NCBI GenBank assembly: GCA_030372995.1
Contig: JAUCPZ010000110.1
Span: 1 to 51,350 of the forward strand
Source: Dehalococcoidia bacterium
GTDB lineage: Bacteria > Chloroflexota > Dehalococcoidia > UBA2247 > RBG-13-53-26
Length of the DNA: 51,350 nt
Reading direction: 5' to 3'
Position 1 is the stretch's first letter. Every line of letters begins with the position of its first letter. Below are positions 41,852 through 51,314 of the stretch, piece by piece. Both the position numbers and the translations under genes were made by a program. The notes below the pieces were generated by a model. It was not told the DNA's origin and ran no database searches. It worked only from the letters and a program-made list of their open reading frames with translations.

Positions 41852-43597
41852 TCATATCGCCTTCTTTGGCCCGTTGAACTTGTTGGTGATGGGAAGCCGT
41901 CTGTCCCGACCAAACGCGCGGGGAGTTATCTTGACCCCTGGCGGCGCCTGACGACGCTTGTATTCGCTGGAGTCAATCAGGCGCGCCGCCTTCCTGACGA
42001 CCCCGGGGTCGATCCCCATGGCTATTACTTGCTCTACGCTCTTGTCTTCCTCCGCATACGCTGTGATCACCTTGTCGAGCATCTCGTAGGGAGGAAGACT
42101 GTCAGTGTCCTTCTGCCCGGGCCTCAGTTCGGCCGATGGCGCCTTCTCAATCACGCTCCGGGGTATGATTTCGCCGCCCGGCAGCGAGTTCCGGTAGTGG
42201 ACGAGCTCATAGACCATGGTCTTGGGCACGTCCTTGATCACCGCGAAGCCTCCTGCCATATCGCCATAGAGCGTGGTGTATCCGGTGGCCATCTCGCTCT
42301 TATTGCCGGTCGTCAGCACCAGCCAGCCGAACTTGTTCGACAGGGCCATCAGCAGATTCCCCCGGATGCGGGCCTGGATGTTCTCTTCGGTTACGTCAGG
42401 CGCCGCTCCGCTGAATGGCCCGGAGAGCGTTTCCAGGTAGGCGTCAAAGATCTTCTCGATCGGTATGACCATCAGCCTGATCCCCAGATTCTGGGCCAGC
42501 AGCGTGGCATCCGAGAGGCTGCCTGGAGACGAGTAGCGTGATGGCATCGCCACACCAATCACATCCCCGGATCCCAGGGCGTCTACAGCGACTGCTGCGA
42601 CCAGGCTGGAATCCACTCCGCCCGACAGGCCGATCACCACCTTCCTGATGCCATTCTTCCGGACATAATCGCGTGTGCCGAGGACCAGCGCATCGTATAT
42701 CTCGGCAGAGGAGCCACGGACTTCTACTTGGCGCTGCGACAGGGGCGGCTTATCCTGCACCAAGGGCGTTTCAGAGACAATGAACCTGTCCGCCTGCGAT
42801 GGCTCTTTCAGGAGCACGCCTCCCTTCCTCCATCTGGAGTCGTGCAGCCGCGTCCGGAAAACGGATTCAACGTCCAGGTCGGCCACTATCAGGTCCTCGT
42901 CGAATTGCCGGCCCCGGCACAGCAGGCGTCCCCTTTCATCAAAGATGACGCTGTCGCCGTCGAACACCAGTTCATCCTGGCCGCCCACCAGGTTCACGTA
43001 GGCCACGATGGCGAGGTTGTCTGCTGCGCGGGTGGCCAACATCCTTTCCCTGGAATCACGCTTGCCGGCATGGTAGGGAGAGGCGCTGATATTCAGGATC
43101 AACTCAGCGCCAGCGTAGGCCTGGGCGGTTGCCGGGCCAGCTTCGTACCAAATATCCTCGCAGATGCTGACACCCACGCCCACACCGCCAATCACGTATA
43201 CTTGGCACTTGTCCCCGGCCCGGAAGTAGCGATTCTCGTCGAATACCCCATAGTTCGGCAGGTACATCTTGCGGTACATGCCCGCCAGCCTGCCGTCATG
43301 GATAATGGCGGCAGCGTTGTAAATGTCTCCTGCGGAGTCCACGCATCCTACCACCACGCTGATTCCCACCGACTTGCCCACGATGTATTCGAGAGCCCTC
43401 AAGTTCTCTCTGATGAACTGCGGCTTGAACAGCAAGTCCTCTGGTGGGTAGCCGCAGACTGCCAACTCTGGGAAAGCCACCAGGTCAACTGCCATGGCCT
43501 TTGCAGCAGCAATCGCCCGTGTGATCTTGTCGACGTTACCCTCGAAGTCGCCGACAGTCGTGTTTATCTGGGCCATGCCAATCCGGAGTCTGCGCAT
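41852..43597 (-). CDS. nadE: Glutamine-dependent NAD+ synthetase
   Basis: 581 aa two-domain enzyme. N-terminal nitrilase-type amidase with Glu44, Lys110 and Cys146 hydrolyses glutamine; the C-terminal ATP-pyrophosphatase domain with SGGVDSS (325-331) amidates deamido-NAD to NAD. It is the glutamine-using rather than the ammonia-only form, consistent with the glutamine-rich neighbourhood. The frame opens 16 codons earlier; I chose the ATG at 43597 because RRLRIGMAQIN is the normal family start, although its ribosome site is weak. Between glnA and nrpR. Confidence 0.96.
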   Translation of the reverse strand: MRRLRIGMAQINTTVGDFEGNVDKITRAIAAAKAMAVDLVAFPELAVCGYPPEDLLFKPQFIRENLRALEYIVGKSVGISVVVGCVDSAGDIYNAAAIIHDGRLAGMYRKMYLPNYGVFDENRYFRAGDKCQVYVIGGVGVGVSICEDIWYEAGPATAQAYAGAELILNISASPYHAGKRDSRERMLATRAADNLAIVAYVNLVGGQDELVFDGDSVIFDERGRLLCRGRQFDEDLIVADLDVESVFRTRLHDSRWRKGGVLLKEPSQADRFIVSETPLVQDKPPLSQRQVEVRGSSAEIYDALVLGTRDYVRKNGIRKVVIGLSGGVDSSLVAAVAVDALGSGDVIGVAMPSRYSSPGSLSDATLLAQNLGIRLMVIPIEKIFDAYLETLSGPFSGAAPDVTEENIQARIRGNLLMALSNKFGWLVLTTGNKSEMATGYTTLYGDMAGGFAVIKDVPKTMVYELVHYRNSLPGGEIIPRSVIEKAPSAELRPGQKDTDSLPPYEMLDKVITAYAEEDKSVEQVIAMGIDPGVVRKAARLIDSSEYKRRQAPPGVKITPRAFGRDRRLPITNKFNGPKKAI

Positions 43598-43733
43598 GTT
43601 CCGTCGTATGGGCGTCGTCGCTCTTTGGACGCCCGATCTCCCCATTTTTCGCCGGGGCGAACTCCCGGCCTCCAGGTACGTGCAGAGTATCCCGGCAGCT
43701 CCGCACGCACCCTTTCGAACCTGAACTCCTCAA

Positions 43734-45077
43734 CTAGAGGATCGGTAGGTACCTCTTCAGCTCGTACTCAGTCACCTGCACTCTCCACCTGTCCCACTCG
43801 ATCTTCTTGTTCTCTATGAAGGCTTTGAACACATGTTCGCCCAGGGCTTTCCGCACGACCTCACTCTTCTCCGCGAGCTGCACGGCCTCCCACAGGCTGT
43901 CCGGCAGAGTTCCGATGCCTCTCTTTCGTCTTTCCTCTGCCGACATTTCGTAGACGTTCTCCTCCACGGGATCCGGCGGCACCAGGCCCTTCTCAATGCC
44001 GTCCAGACCAGCGGCCAGCATGACGCTGAACGTCAGGTACGGGTTGCAGGCCGGGTCGGGCGACCTGTACTCCACCCTGGTGGCCTTCTCCTGCCCGGGC
44101 TTATACTCCGGCACCCTTATCAGGTCGGAGCGGTTGCGGCGCGCCCACGACAGATACACCGGCGCCTCGTATCCCGGCACCAGCCGCTTGTAGGAGTTCA
44201 CCCACTGGCTGGTGACCGCAGTGATCGCCGGCGCGTGTTTGAGCAGCCCGGCCACAAATGACTTGGCCGTCTTGGAGAGATGGTACGGGTCACTCAGATC
44301 GTAGAATGCATTCTTGCCATCCTTGAACAACGACTGATGCACGTGCATGCCGCTGCCGTTGACGCCAAAGATAGGCTTGGGCATGAATGTGGCGTAGACC
44401 CCGTGGTTGATAGCTACCTGCTTCACCACCAGACGGTAGGTCATCACGTTGTCCGCCATGGTCAGCGCGTCCGCATAACGCATGTCGATCTCGTGCTGGC
44501 TGGGGGCCACTTCATGATGAGAGTACTCGACCCCGATGCCCATCTCTTCCAGGGTGAGCACCGTCTCTCTCCTGAGGTTTGAGGCTTCATCCAGAGGAAG
44601 CATGTCAAAGTAGCCACCGGCGTCCAGGCACTCGGTGCTCTTGGAGTCCTTGAAGTAGAAGAACTCGAGCTCGGGGCCAACGTAGTAGGTGTAACCCATG
44701 TCCGCCGCCCGCTTCAGGTTTGTCTTCAGGACGTACCTTGGGTCACCCTCGAAGGGCTGGCCCCCCGGCCTCAGTATGTCGCAGAACATCCTGGCCACGG
44801 CATGGTGCTCCCTCGGCCGCCACGGGAGCATGCAGAAGGTGTCGGGGTCGGGCATGGCTATCATGTCGCTCTCGTCGATCCGGGCGAAGCCCTCGATGGA
44901 CGAGCCATCGAACCCCATCCCTTCCTCCAGCGCCCCTTCCAGTTCTTCCACGGTGATCGCGAAGCTCTTGAGCATCCCAAGTATGTCCGAGAACCAGAGC
45001 CTAATGAACTTGACGTCGTGCTCCTTGGCGATCTTAAGGACGTATTCCTTGCTTTCCTTTCTTGACTTCGCTGACAT
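43734..45077 (-). CDS. glnA: Glutamine synthetase type I
   Basis: 447 aa, the GSI-alpha length. Beta-grasp N-domain with GFDGSSIEGF (ATP/Mn loop), catalytic domain with GPELEFFYF, GVNGSGMHVHQS and YLSWARRNRS motifs. The region around NVYEMSAEER replaces the NLYDLPPE adenylylation motif of GSI-beta enzymes, so control by GlnE adenylylation is unlikely; feedback or GlnR/NrpR-type control is more probable. It makes glutamine from glutamate, ammonia and ATP. AAGGAGG precedes the ATG. Downstream of amt-glnB and upstream of nadE. Confidence 0.97.
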   Translation of the reverse strand: MSAKSRKESKEYVLKIAKEHDVKFIRLWFSDILGMLKSFAITVEELEGALEEGMGFDGSSIEGFARIDESDMIAMPDPDTFCMLPWRPREHHAVARMFCDILRPGGQPFEGDPRYVLKTNLKRAADMGYTYYVGPELEFFYFKDSKSTECLDAGGYFDMLPLDEASNLRRETVLTLEEMGIGVEYSHHEVAPSQHEIDMRYADALTMADNVMTYRLVVKQVAINHGVYATFMPKPIFGVNGSGMHVHQSLFKDGKNAFYDLSDPYHLSKTAKSFVAGLLKHAPAITAVTSQWVNSYKRLVPGYEAPVYLSWARRNRSDLIRVPEYKPGQEKATRVEYRSPDPACNPYLTFSVMLAAGLDGIEKGLVPPDPVEENVYEMSAEERRKRGIGTLPDSLWEAVQLAEKSEVVRKALGEHVFKAFIENKKIEWDRWRVQVTEYELKRYLPIL

Positions 45078-45306
45078 TTCTCCTCCTTATGCTGATCTTT
45101 CTCTCTTACCCTGTTTGCTGAACACCTGCATAGGCAACTCCTGAGCTCGGGCTCTTCAACCAGCCTCGCCCCCGTTTCGCCGGAGACGATTTCTCGATAC
45201 TGGGGGAAACGAGAAACAGCGCATCGGGCTGCGCTCCATTCCGCCTAGGACGCTCCACGCACGCCCCAACAGGCACTTCGGGTTTGCGACCTCGAACTTC
45301 TGAAGA

Positions 45307-45645
45307 CTACACCGCGTTGTCATCTCTCTCTCCAGTTCGCACGCGGACCGCATGCTCTACCGGGATAACGAACACTTTCCCGTCGCCCCTTTCGCCGGTG
45401 CGTGCCTTCGTAACAATCGCGTTCAGCGTTCGGCTCAAGTCTTCATCCAGTACCACCACCTCGATCTTCACCTTGGGCAGGAATTCCACCCTGTATTCGC
45501 CTGACCTCCACTGCAGTGGTATGCCCTTCTCCCGTCCGCGGCCGCTTACTTCCGCAACCGTCATGCCGTAGATTCCCAGCCCTTCGAGAGCAGCCCTGAC
45601 TGGCTCGAGTTTCTCCTCTCTGATTATGGCTTCCACTTTCTTCAT
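45307..45645 (-). CDS. glnB: P-II nitrogen regulatory protein
   Basis: 112 aa, the canonical size. T-loop with GEYRVEF carrying Tyr51, the uridylylation residue of proteobacterial P-II, and the second signature (KIEVVVLDEDL...ARTGERGDGKVFV). It senses ATP/ADP and 2-oxoglutarate and, when encoded next to amt, normally plugs the ammonium channel (GlnK role). It starts 3 bp after the amt stop codon, with GGAGG inside the amt 3' end, so translation is coupled. No glnD uridylyltransferase is in the window. Confidence 0.97.
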   Translation of the reverse strand: MKKVEAIIREEKLEPVRAALEGLGIYGMTVAEVSGRGREKGIPLQWRSGEYRVEFLPKVKIEVVVLDEDLSRTLNAIVTKARTGERGDGKVFVIPVEHAVRVRTGERDDNAV

Positions 45646-45648
45646 AGC

Positions 45649-46872
45649 TCACAACCCTCCGTAGGCCCTTTCACCGTGCTGAGAGATGTCGAGCCCGACC
45701 ACTTCCTCTTCTTCCTTGACTCTGAGGCCCATTGCAGCCTTCACGGCCTTCGCGATGACCCAGGTGCCCGCGAAGGCGACTATCCACACCACCCCGATGG
45801 CGGCCGCCTGCTTGGCAATGAGCGCAACCTCACCATGGATCAGGCCATCCGATCCGGCTGCATTCACGGCCACGCTGGCGAAGATGCCCGTGGCCAGCGC
45901 CCCCCACGTCCCACCCATGCCATGGCAAGCCCACACGTCGAGCGATTCATCAACCGTCTGCTTCGATCTCCACATCATGAGGTAGAAGGAGATTGCCGCC
46001 GCCACCATGCCGATGGGGATGGCGGCCAGGGGGTTGACGAAGCCCGCTGCCGGCGTTATGGCCACCAGGCCGACGACGGCACCCGTGGCCACCCCCAGTA
46101 GAGACGGCCTCCGGTGGATCCAGCCCAACGACATCCAAGTGAAGGCGGCAGAGCATGCCGCTGTGTTCGTGGCCACGAATGCGTTCGCCGCCAGCCCGCC
46201 GGACGACAGGGCGCTGCCGGCATTGAAGCCAAACCAGCCGAACCAGAGCAGCGCCGCTCCCAAAGCCACCATCGGGATGTTGGCCGGTTCCATGGGATGC
46301 TTCTCGGTGAAGCCCTTGCGTGGTCCCAGAACCATGGCCAGCGCCATCGCCGATACCCCAGCCGTTATGTGGACTACCGTCCCACCGGCGAAATCCAGGG
46401 TGCCCAGCTTGGCCAGCCACCCCCCACTGCCCCACACCCAGTGGGCCACCGGGCAGTAGATTAGAGTGAACCAGAGAACCGAAAACGCCAGCAGGGCACT
46501 GAACTTCATCCGCTCGACCACGGCGCCCGTCATGAGAGCCACCGTGATGATGGCAAACATGCCCTGGTACATCATGAAGGCGAGGTGGGGAACCGTCGTA
46601 GCATAGGTGGAAGATGGTTCCTGCCCCACACCCCTCAGGCCGACCCAGTCGAGCCCTCCGATGAATCCGCCTTTGTCCGGGCCGAATGACAGGCTGTAGC
46701 CGTAGAGCACCCAGAGCACACCAATGACTGCCAGAATGCCAAAGCTCATCATCATGGTGGAAAGGACGTTCTTCTTCCGCACCATGCCTGCATAGAAGAG
46801 GGCCAACCCCGGCGTCATCAGCATCACCAGGGCCGCCGAGATCAATATCCAAGCAGTATCGCCACTAGACAT
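45649..46872 (-). CDS. amt: Ammonium transporter (Amt family)
   Basis: 407 aa, 11 predicted helices. Pore residues include Asp160 and the twin histidines His168 (GGTVVHI) and His317 (CHGMGG), as in AmtB. It takes up ammonium when supply is low and is gated by the adjacent P-II protein. The frame is open 28 codons further, but GGAGGG precedes the ATG at 46872 and the longer N-terminus lacks any hydrophobic start. A C-terminal tail with KEEEEVVGLDISQHGERAY is the P-II contact region. Confidence 0.97.
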   Translation of the reverse strand: MSSGDTAWILISAALVMLMTPGLALFYAGMVRKKNVLSTMMMSFGILAVIGVLWVLYGYSLSFGPDKGGFIGGLDWVGLRGVGQEPSSTYATTVPHLAFMMYQGMFAIITVALMTGAVVERMKFSALLAFSVLWFTLIYCPVAHWVWGSGGWLAKLGTLDFAGGTVVHITAGVSAMALAMVLGPRKGFTEKHPMEPANIPMVALGAALLWFGWFGFNAGSALSSGGLAANAFVATNTAACSAAFTWMSLGWIHRRPSLLGVATGAVVGLVAITPAAGFVNPLAAIPIGMVAAAISFYLMMWRSKQTVDESLDVWACHGMGGTWGALATGIFASVAVNAAGSDGLIHGEVALIAKQAAAIGVVWIVAFAGTWVIAKAVKAAMGLRVKEEEEVVGLDISQHGERAYGGL

Positions 46873-47111
46873 GCGAGCCCTCCAATGTGCAACCGTCCGC
46901 AACCAATCTACCATCCCCCCTGTTATCCTTGTGCCGCAGCGCGCCGTAACCAGCAACTTTCCAGACTTGGCACGCCATCTTCCGGCGTTGACCTTGGCTC
47001 AATGATTGGATAGCAATGGCAACCTTGGAGGAACAGGATCCAAACCGAATCATTCCGCACATGCTGTCTGCCATTGCCAACCTCCTTCGCCGGTGTTTGC
47101 TTATGGCAAGG

Positions 47112-47166
47112 ATGTTAGCAGCCCTTTGTTACAAACAGATTTCGGAGACGTTTAATGTATGTTAAC
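47112..47166 (-). promoter_or_regulatory. amt operon promoter with possible GlnR-type sites
   Basis: The 331-bp region 46873-47203 has no gene. Minus-strand TGCTAACAT gives an extended -10 (TAACAT at 47112-47117) with no good -35, as at activated promoters. Upstream lie GTTAC-AAACAG-ATTTC (47128-47143, plus strand) and GTTAA-CATACAT-TAAAC (47150-47166, minus strand), which partly resemble the actinobacterial GlnR box GTnAC-n6-GaAAC. They would centre about 30-55 bp upstream of the start. Confidence 0.35.
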
Positions 47167-47203
47167 GGGAGGCGTGGAGGCGCCACTGAATGGAAAGAGC
47201 AGA

Positions 47204-47872
47204 TCAGCCGTCGTCCCTGAGCCTGTAGCCGATGTTGCGGACCGTTTCGATGCATTCGGAGTCGCCGAGCTTGCTTCTCAACCTTCTGACGTGCACGTCG
47301 ACCGTCCGGTCACCACCGAAGTAGTCATAACCCCAGACCTTGTTTAGCAGGGCCTCCCGGCTGAAGACCCTTCCTTTGTTGATCACGAGGAATCTCAACA
47401 ACTCATACTCTCGGAATGTGAGGTCAACCAACGCGCCCCTGAACATGACTTCACACTTCGCTACATCAATCGCCAGGTCGCCGCATCTGATAATGTCCTT
47501 GTTGGATGCATCCACCCTTCGATTCAGGATGCGTCTTATCCGCACCATCACCTCTTGCGCATCCCACGGCTCCATGGCGAAGTCATCCAGCTCATTGGCA
47601 ACATCGAGAACATCGAGGCTGTTCTTTGACAGCAGGGCCACAACCGGCAGGCGCGTCTCTTCCTTGAGCCTCCGCGGGAGATTCCGCACCTCCGAACGGG
47701 GAGGGGCCCCGTCCACGGCAATCACCACGAGGTCCGCTGACAAGGCGCCGATGTCTTTCATTCTGTCATCTTCAGCACAAGCGATCGAGCACAAGAAGCC
47801 CTTCTCAGCCAACTCGAGGCTGAGATCCCTGACTTGGTCGGTGTCGCCTGCCACTATAAGTACCTTGAACAT
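47204..47872 (-). CDS. GlnR-like orphan OmpR-family response regulator with degenerate receiver
   Basis: 222 aa. The C-terminal winged helix (about 125-220) reads LTFREYELLRFL...GYDYFGGDRTVDVHVRRLRSKLG...ETVRNIGYRL in pieces; GYDYFGGxRTVDVHVRRLR is characteristic of actinobacterial GlnR. The N-terminal receiver has lost its chemistry: phospho-Asp replaced by Ala52 (VVIAVDG), the acidic pair replaced (VAGD), and the conserved Lys replaced by Glu101. It therefore cannot work by normal His-Asp phosphorelay. The ATG at 47872 follows AGGAG. It is directly upstream of amt-glnB-glnA, which in Actinobacteria are GlnR targets. No histidine kinase is nearby. Confidence 0.85.
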   Translation of the reverse strand: MFKVLIVAGDTDQVRDLSLELAEKGFLCSIACAEDDRMKDIGALSADLVVIAVDGAPPRSEVRNLPRRLKEETRLPVVALLSKNSLDVLDVANELDDFAMEPWDAQEVMVRIRRILNRRVDASNKDIIRCGDLAIDVAKCEVMFRGALVDLTFREYELLRFLVINKGRVFSREALLNKVWGYDYFGGDRTVDVHVRRLRSKLGDSECIETVRNIGYRLRDDG

Positions 47873-47910
47873 CGCTCCTGCTCCCCAACCCATCAGCTAG
47901 TAAGCATAAA

Positions 47911-48669
47911 TCATTCGTTCCCTCCGCGGTGAAGAGGGAAGATCTTGGTGAACCTCTCCTTCAGAATCTCTTCGGCGTCATAGCCAAAATGACGCGCGAA
48001 TTCGGATACATACGCCCTGAGCTCAAGCAGGTCATCATCGTCCAGTTCCGCTTTTCCAGCCCCATTTCCCAGTTGATAGTCTTCGGCCGTTCCCCTAAAG
48101 TAGATGACTCCGCCGTGCATATCGGTCCCGGTGTGACTGGGCAAACGGCGCCGGTCCTTCTGGCACGTCAATCCCAGAAGGACGATGGCTCCGCCAGCCA
48201 TGGACTGTGCCAGGAAGTCGCGTGCCGCACCGCCGACAACTACCACCGGCTTACTGCTTTTCGCTTCCTTCATGTGAATGCCGGCCCTAAAGCCGACGTC
48301 ATCCCGGACAAAGATCTTCCCACCGCGGGCTGACATGCCGAGCATATCGCCGGCGCGACCGTGGACAATGATTTCGCCGCTGCGCATGGTGTTTCCGCAT
48401 CCATCCTGCGCATTGCCGTGAACGACTATTGTTGGACCATCCATGAATGCCCCAAGGTCGTCTCCCGCGGTGCCGTGCAGATCGATCTCAATCGCCCTCC
48501 CGAGGCTGGTGCCGATGTACCTCTGGCCGGCAACGTTGCGGACGGCGATTATCGACGCTCCGCTGACTGCCGCGTTTCTCAGCCTCGTGTTGAGTTCGCG
48601 ATATCCGAGATCCGTAGCATCCACCTCCAGCACCGGCCCTATTTCGACCTGCCCAATACTGTCTGCCAC
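47911..48669 (-). CDS. Glutamate synthase GXGXG-domain subunit (GltB3-like)
   Basis: 252 aa, almost entirely the right-handed beta-helix with repeated G-x-x-G-x-x-G turns (IVVHGNAQDGCGNTM, IIVHGRAGDMLGM) that forms the C-terminal part of large glutamate synthase and occurs alone in archaeal-type split enzymes. It has a structural, channel-lining role rather than catalytic residues. Starts with GTG after AGGAG. It lies between the ferredoxin gene and the GlnR-like gene. The same domain is found in formylmethanofuran dehydrogenase FwdC, but the setting supports glutamate synthase. Confidence 0.85.
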   Translation of the reverse strand: MADSIGQVEIGPVLEVDATDLGYRELNTRLRNAAVSGASIIAVRNVAGQRYIGTSLGRAIEIDLHGTAGDDLGAFMDGPTIVVHGNAQDGCGNTMRSGEIIVHGRAGDMLGMSARGGKIFVRDDVGFRAGIHMKEAKSSKPVVVVGGAARDFLAQSMAGGAIVLLGLTCQKDRRRLPSHTGTDMHGGVIYFRGTAEDYQLGNGAGKAELDDDDLLELRAYVSEFARHFGYDAEEILKERFTKIFPLHRGGNE

Positions 48670-48777
48670 GCTCAGTCTCCTGTCATGCCGGCTTCAAGCA
48701 TTTCCGCATTGGCGTTACCTACTCTCCGGAGGCAAACCGCACACCATCAGCGTGCAGTCATGCGCACCACCCACCCA

Positions 48778-49020
48778 TCAATTCGCCCTTCTTCGCCTGG
48801 TAGACGCCGCGCGCTCGACGAGGCTAATTGCCTTAGCCGGACAGTAGATCATGCAGTTCTGACAGCCCACGCAGCTCCCCTGCCGCGTCCTGACCACGCC
48901 GCTCAGAGCGTCATAGTAGTTCGCCTCGAAACCGCATTCCTTGACGCAGGTCTGGCACTGCGTGCAGCGCGACAAGTCTCTCTCAACTGCGAATTTCGAT
49001 ATTACGCTTGCCGTTCTCAC
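48778..49020 (-). CDS. 2x[4Fe-4S] ferredoxin-type protein
   Basis: 80 aa with two complete CxxCxxCxxxC motifs: cysteines 19, 22, 25, 29 and 50, 53, 56, 60. Short basic tail. Starts at GTG after GGAGGAGG; the start region overlaps the 3' end of hisF by 38 bp in another frame. It probably carries electrons for the split glutamate synthase, whose FMN-containing subunit must lie outside the window. Confidence 0.85.
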   Translation of the reverse strand: MRTASVISKFAVERDLSRCTQCQTCVKECGFEANYYDALSGVVRTRQGSCVGCQNCMIYCPAKAISLVERAASTRRRRAN

Positions 49021-49810
49021 TGGCCTCCTCCTTCCCTGTACCCGATTTCCTCACCGGTATGCCTCTCTTTGCCAGGTATTCTTTGACTTCCCAGATGGAG
49101 TACGTCCGATAGTGGAAAATGCTGGCGGCCAGCACCCCATCTGCCTTGCCAGCCACCAGGGCTTGATACAGGTGGTCTGGCGTGCCCGCACCGCCACTCG
49201 CAATCACCGGCACCGGCACCAGTTCGCTGATGGCGCTGGTCAGCCTCAGATCGTAGCCGCTGCGCCGGCCGTCCTGGTCCCAACTGGTCACCAGCAGTTC
49301 ACCGGCACCCAACTCCACTGCCTGTCTGGCCCAGGCTACCGCTTCGATCCCCGTTCCTTTCCGGCCGCCGTGTGTCAGCACCTCCCACTTGGGTGATTCG
49401 CAGCCTGGCACCTGCCGGGCATCAATGGCCACGACGATGCACTGCGACCCGAACTTGTCTGCACCTCGCGTTATCAGGCCTGGATCGGAAACCGCCGCCG
49501 TGTTGATAGCGGTCTTATCCGCCCCCGCCTCCAGCATGCGCCGCATGTCGCCAATGCTGCGCAGGCCCCCGCCCACGGTCAGCGGGATGAAGACCCTTTG
49601 CGATACCCGTTCCACTATCTCCACCATGGTCTCCCGCCCCTCCGGAGTCGCTCCAATATCAAGAAACACGATTTCGTCAGCACCTTCGCCATAGTAGAAG
49701 GCCGCCATTTCCACGGGGTCACCCGCATCACGGAGATCCCTGAAGCTAGTCCCCTTAACGACTCTCCCTCCTGTCATGTCCAAACAGGGTATGATTCTCC
49801 TGGTCAACAC
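48983..49810 (-). CDS. hisF: Imidazole glycerol phosphate synthase cyclase subunit
   Basis: 275 aa TIM barrel with the two catalytic aspartates Asp11 (PCLD) and Asp130 (AIDA), the phosphate loops VGGGLR and ASGGAG, and SWDQDG in the seventh strand region. It uses HisH-derived ammonia to form IGP and AICAR in histidine synthesis. About 20 residues longer than usual at the C-terminus (a charged tail), the part that overlaps the ferredoxin gene. GTG start after GGAGAG. No hisH or other his gene is present, so here it sits with glutamine-linked genes rather than a his operon. Confidence 0.93.
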   Translation of the reverse strand: MLTRRIIPCLDMTGGRVVKGTSFRDLRDAGDPVEMAAFYYGEGADEIVFLDIGATPEGRETMVEIVERVSQRVFIPLTVGGGLRSIGDMRRMLEAGADKTAINTAAVSDPGLITRGADKFGSQCIVVAIDARQVPGCESPKWEVLTHGGRKGTGIEAVAWARQAVELGAGELLVTSWDQDGRRSGYDLRLTSAISELVPVPVIASGGAGTPDHLYQALVAGKADGVLAASIFHYRTYSIWEVKEYLAKRGIPVRKSGTGKEEASENGKRNIEIRS

Positions 49811-49840
49811 CGCGCTCTCTCTCCATTCATACCAAGGTTT

Positions 49841-51314
49841 TCACGGCCCTCGCCGGCGTCCCGCCAGCATGGCCTGTCCATTTCCGGGGTGGCTGCTGGC
49901 GCTGCGCGTCGCAGCCCGCCCTGTGGGATGGGCGCACTCCGTCTCGCCCAACCCGTCGTCTTCTTTGCTGGAAGGCATCACCTTCTGCGGTCTGATCTTT
50001 CTATACACGTCCTCTGGGGCTCTGCTGACGCCATTCACGGTCAGGAGCCGCTCCACGGTGATCCCGAAGAGCCTCTCGTTCTCTTCAAGGTAGGGCTGAA
50101 TAAGTTTCCAGTCGGCTTCCGTCAATGCGACGAATTCGCCGCCATTGAGCTGCTCATCGACCAGTTTCCGGTGTGGGTCGCGCACGTAAATCGCCCCTCC
50201 CGAAGCCAGGGAGAAGATATTGGAGCCGGGGTAGGGTGACTCGTACTCCCGCAGCGAACCATCGTTATCGTCAAACCCAACGCCGTTCAGAATGACAAAG
50301 CCTCCACCGTTCAATGGGTCACCGGCCATGAAGGATTCGGCCAGGTAGTCGAGCGCAGTGCCATTAATGACCACGCGGGGTTTGCCCACCGCATTGATCA
50401 ACGGGCGTCCCGCGGCGTTGCCCATGATGTATGCCACGCCTCCCTTCGCACCGTACATGAACGTCTGCCCGACGTCGCCAAAGATCACCAGCTTGCCATC
50501 CTTCATAATCTGCGCGAGCTGATCCTGGGCGTTGCCGTGCACATATATCTCCATACCGTCGATGCCCGAACCCAGATAGTCTCCCGACGAGCCATAGACA
50601 TCGATCCGCACGCCTGCAGTCAGCGGCCCGAAGCCGCAACCAGTGAACCGCTGGCCGCGGCACCTGTAGACAATGAAGCGCCGCCAGCCTAGCTTGTATG
50701 CCTTGACCATCAGCACCGCGTCACAATGGTCACCTTCCGGCTCAAAGCCTTCCGCATCTATGACCAGAACCTCCTCGTGCTGCTGCGGCGGCCGCAGAGC
50801 GTCGCGCGTAGCAAAGTCGATCCGACTGAACCGCGACACCGCCTTGTCCCTGATCGATGGCGTCGCGTCCAGAATCCGCTCAAGGCTCCGTACCAGGACA
50901 GTCTGCGCGGAACTGCGCTTTATCCGCCCTGTGTTGTAGCGCCGGTCATTCAACAGGCTCAGGACGGTGATCGCCGTCTGCCTCAATCGGTCATTCTTCA
51001 TGGCCAGGCTCTCGATGACCTCAATTGCGTGAACGAATCCCGCCGCGTCCAAGTCAGGCATGGCGTCGCGCATGAACTCATACACCCTGTCTGCTCCACA
51101 GCCTCCCTCAGTCCGTTCAAACAGAGTCCGAAGGCCGTCTTCCACGGCCTTGAACCCGGCACCCGTCCCCTCCGGCCTCCCGGAGATGTTGCAGACGACC
51201 TTGTCCCGGGGGATCTCGATCACCCTGCCGAACTTATCCGTGCAGGTGAGCCGCTTTTCGCCGGGGCCGTTGTTCTTCAGACTAAAGATGAACGCCCCAC
51301 CATCGGTGTAGCTG
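49841..51314 (-). CDS. Glutamate synthase-related protein with GXGXG domain, N-terminus cut by contig end
   Basis: About 490 residues remain; the true start lies beyond the right end. The first residues of the apparent ORF (the MCIRDS string) are adapter translation and must be removed. The visible part starts YTDGGAFIFSLKNNG, then a helical stretch, then a GXGXG beta-helix domain (about residues 225-400; VYGSSGDYLGSG, IYVHGNAQDQLAQIM) and a C-terminal tail of about 90 residues. The missing N-terminal part would probably be the class II amidotransferase domain of archaeal-type GltB1. Paralogous in domain to the 47911-48669 protein. 30 bp before hisF. Confidence 0.8.

Noticed and set aside
45156-45353. 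65-residue frame between glnB and glnA
   Set aside because: Overlaps the end of glnB, no ribosome site, composition not protein-like.
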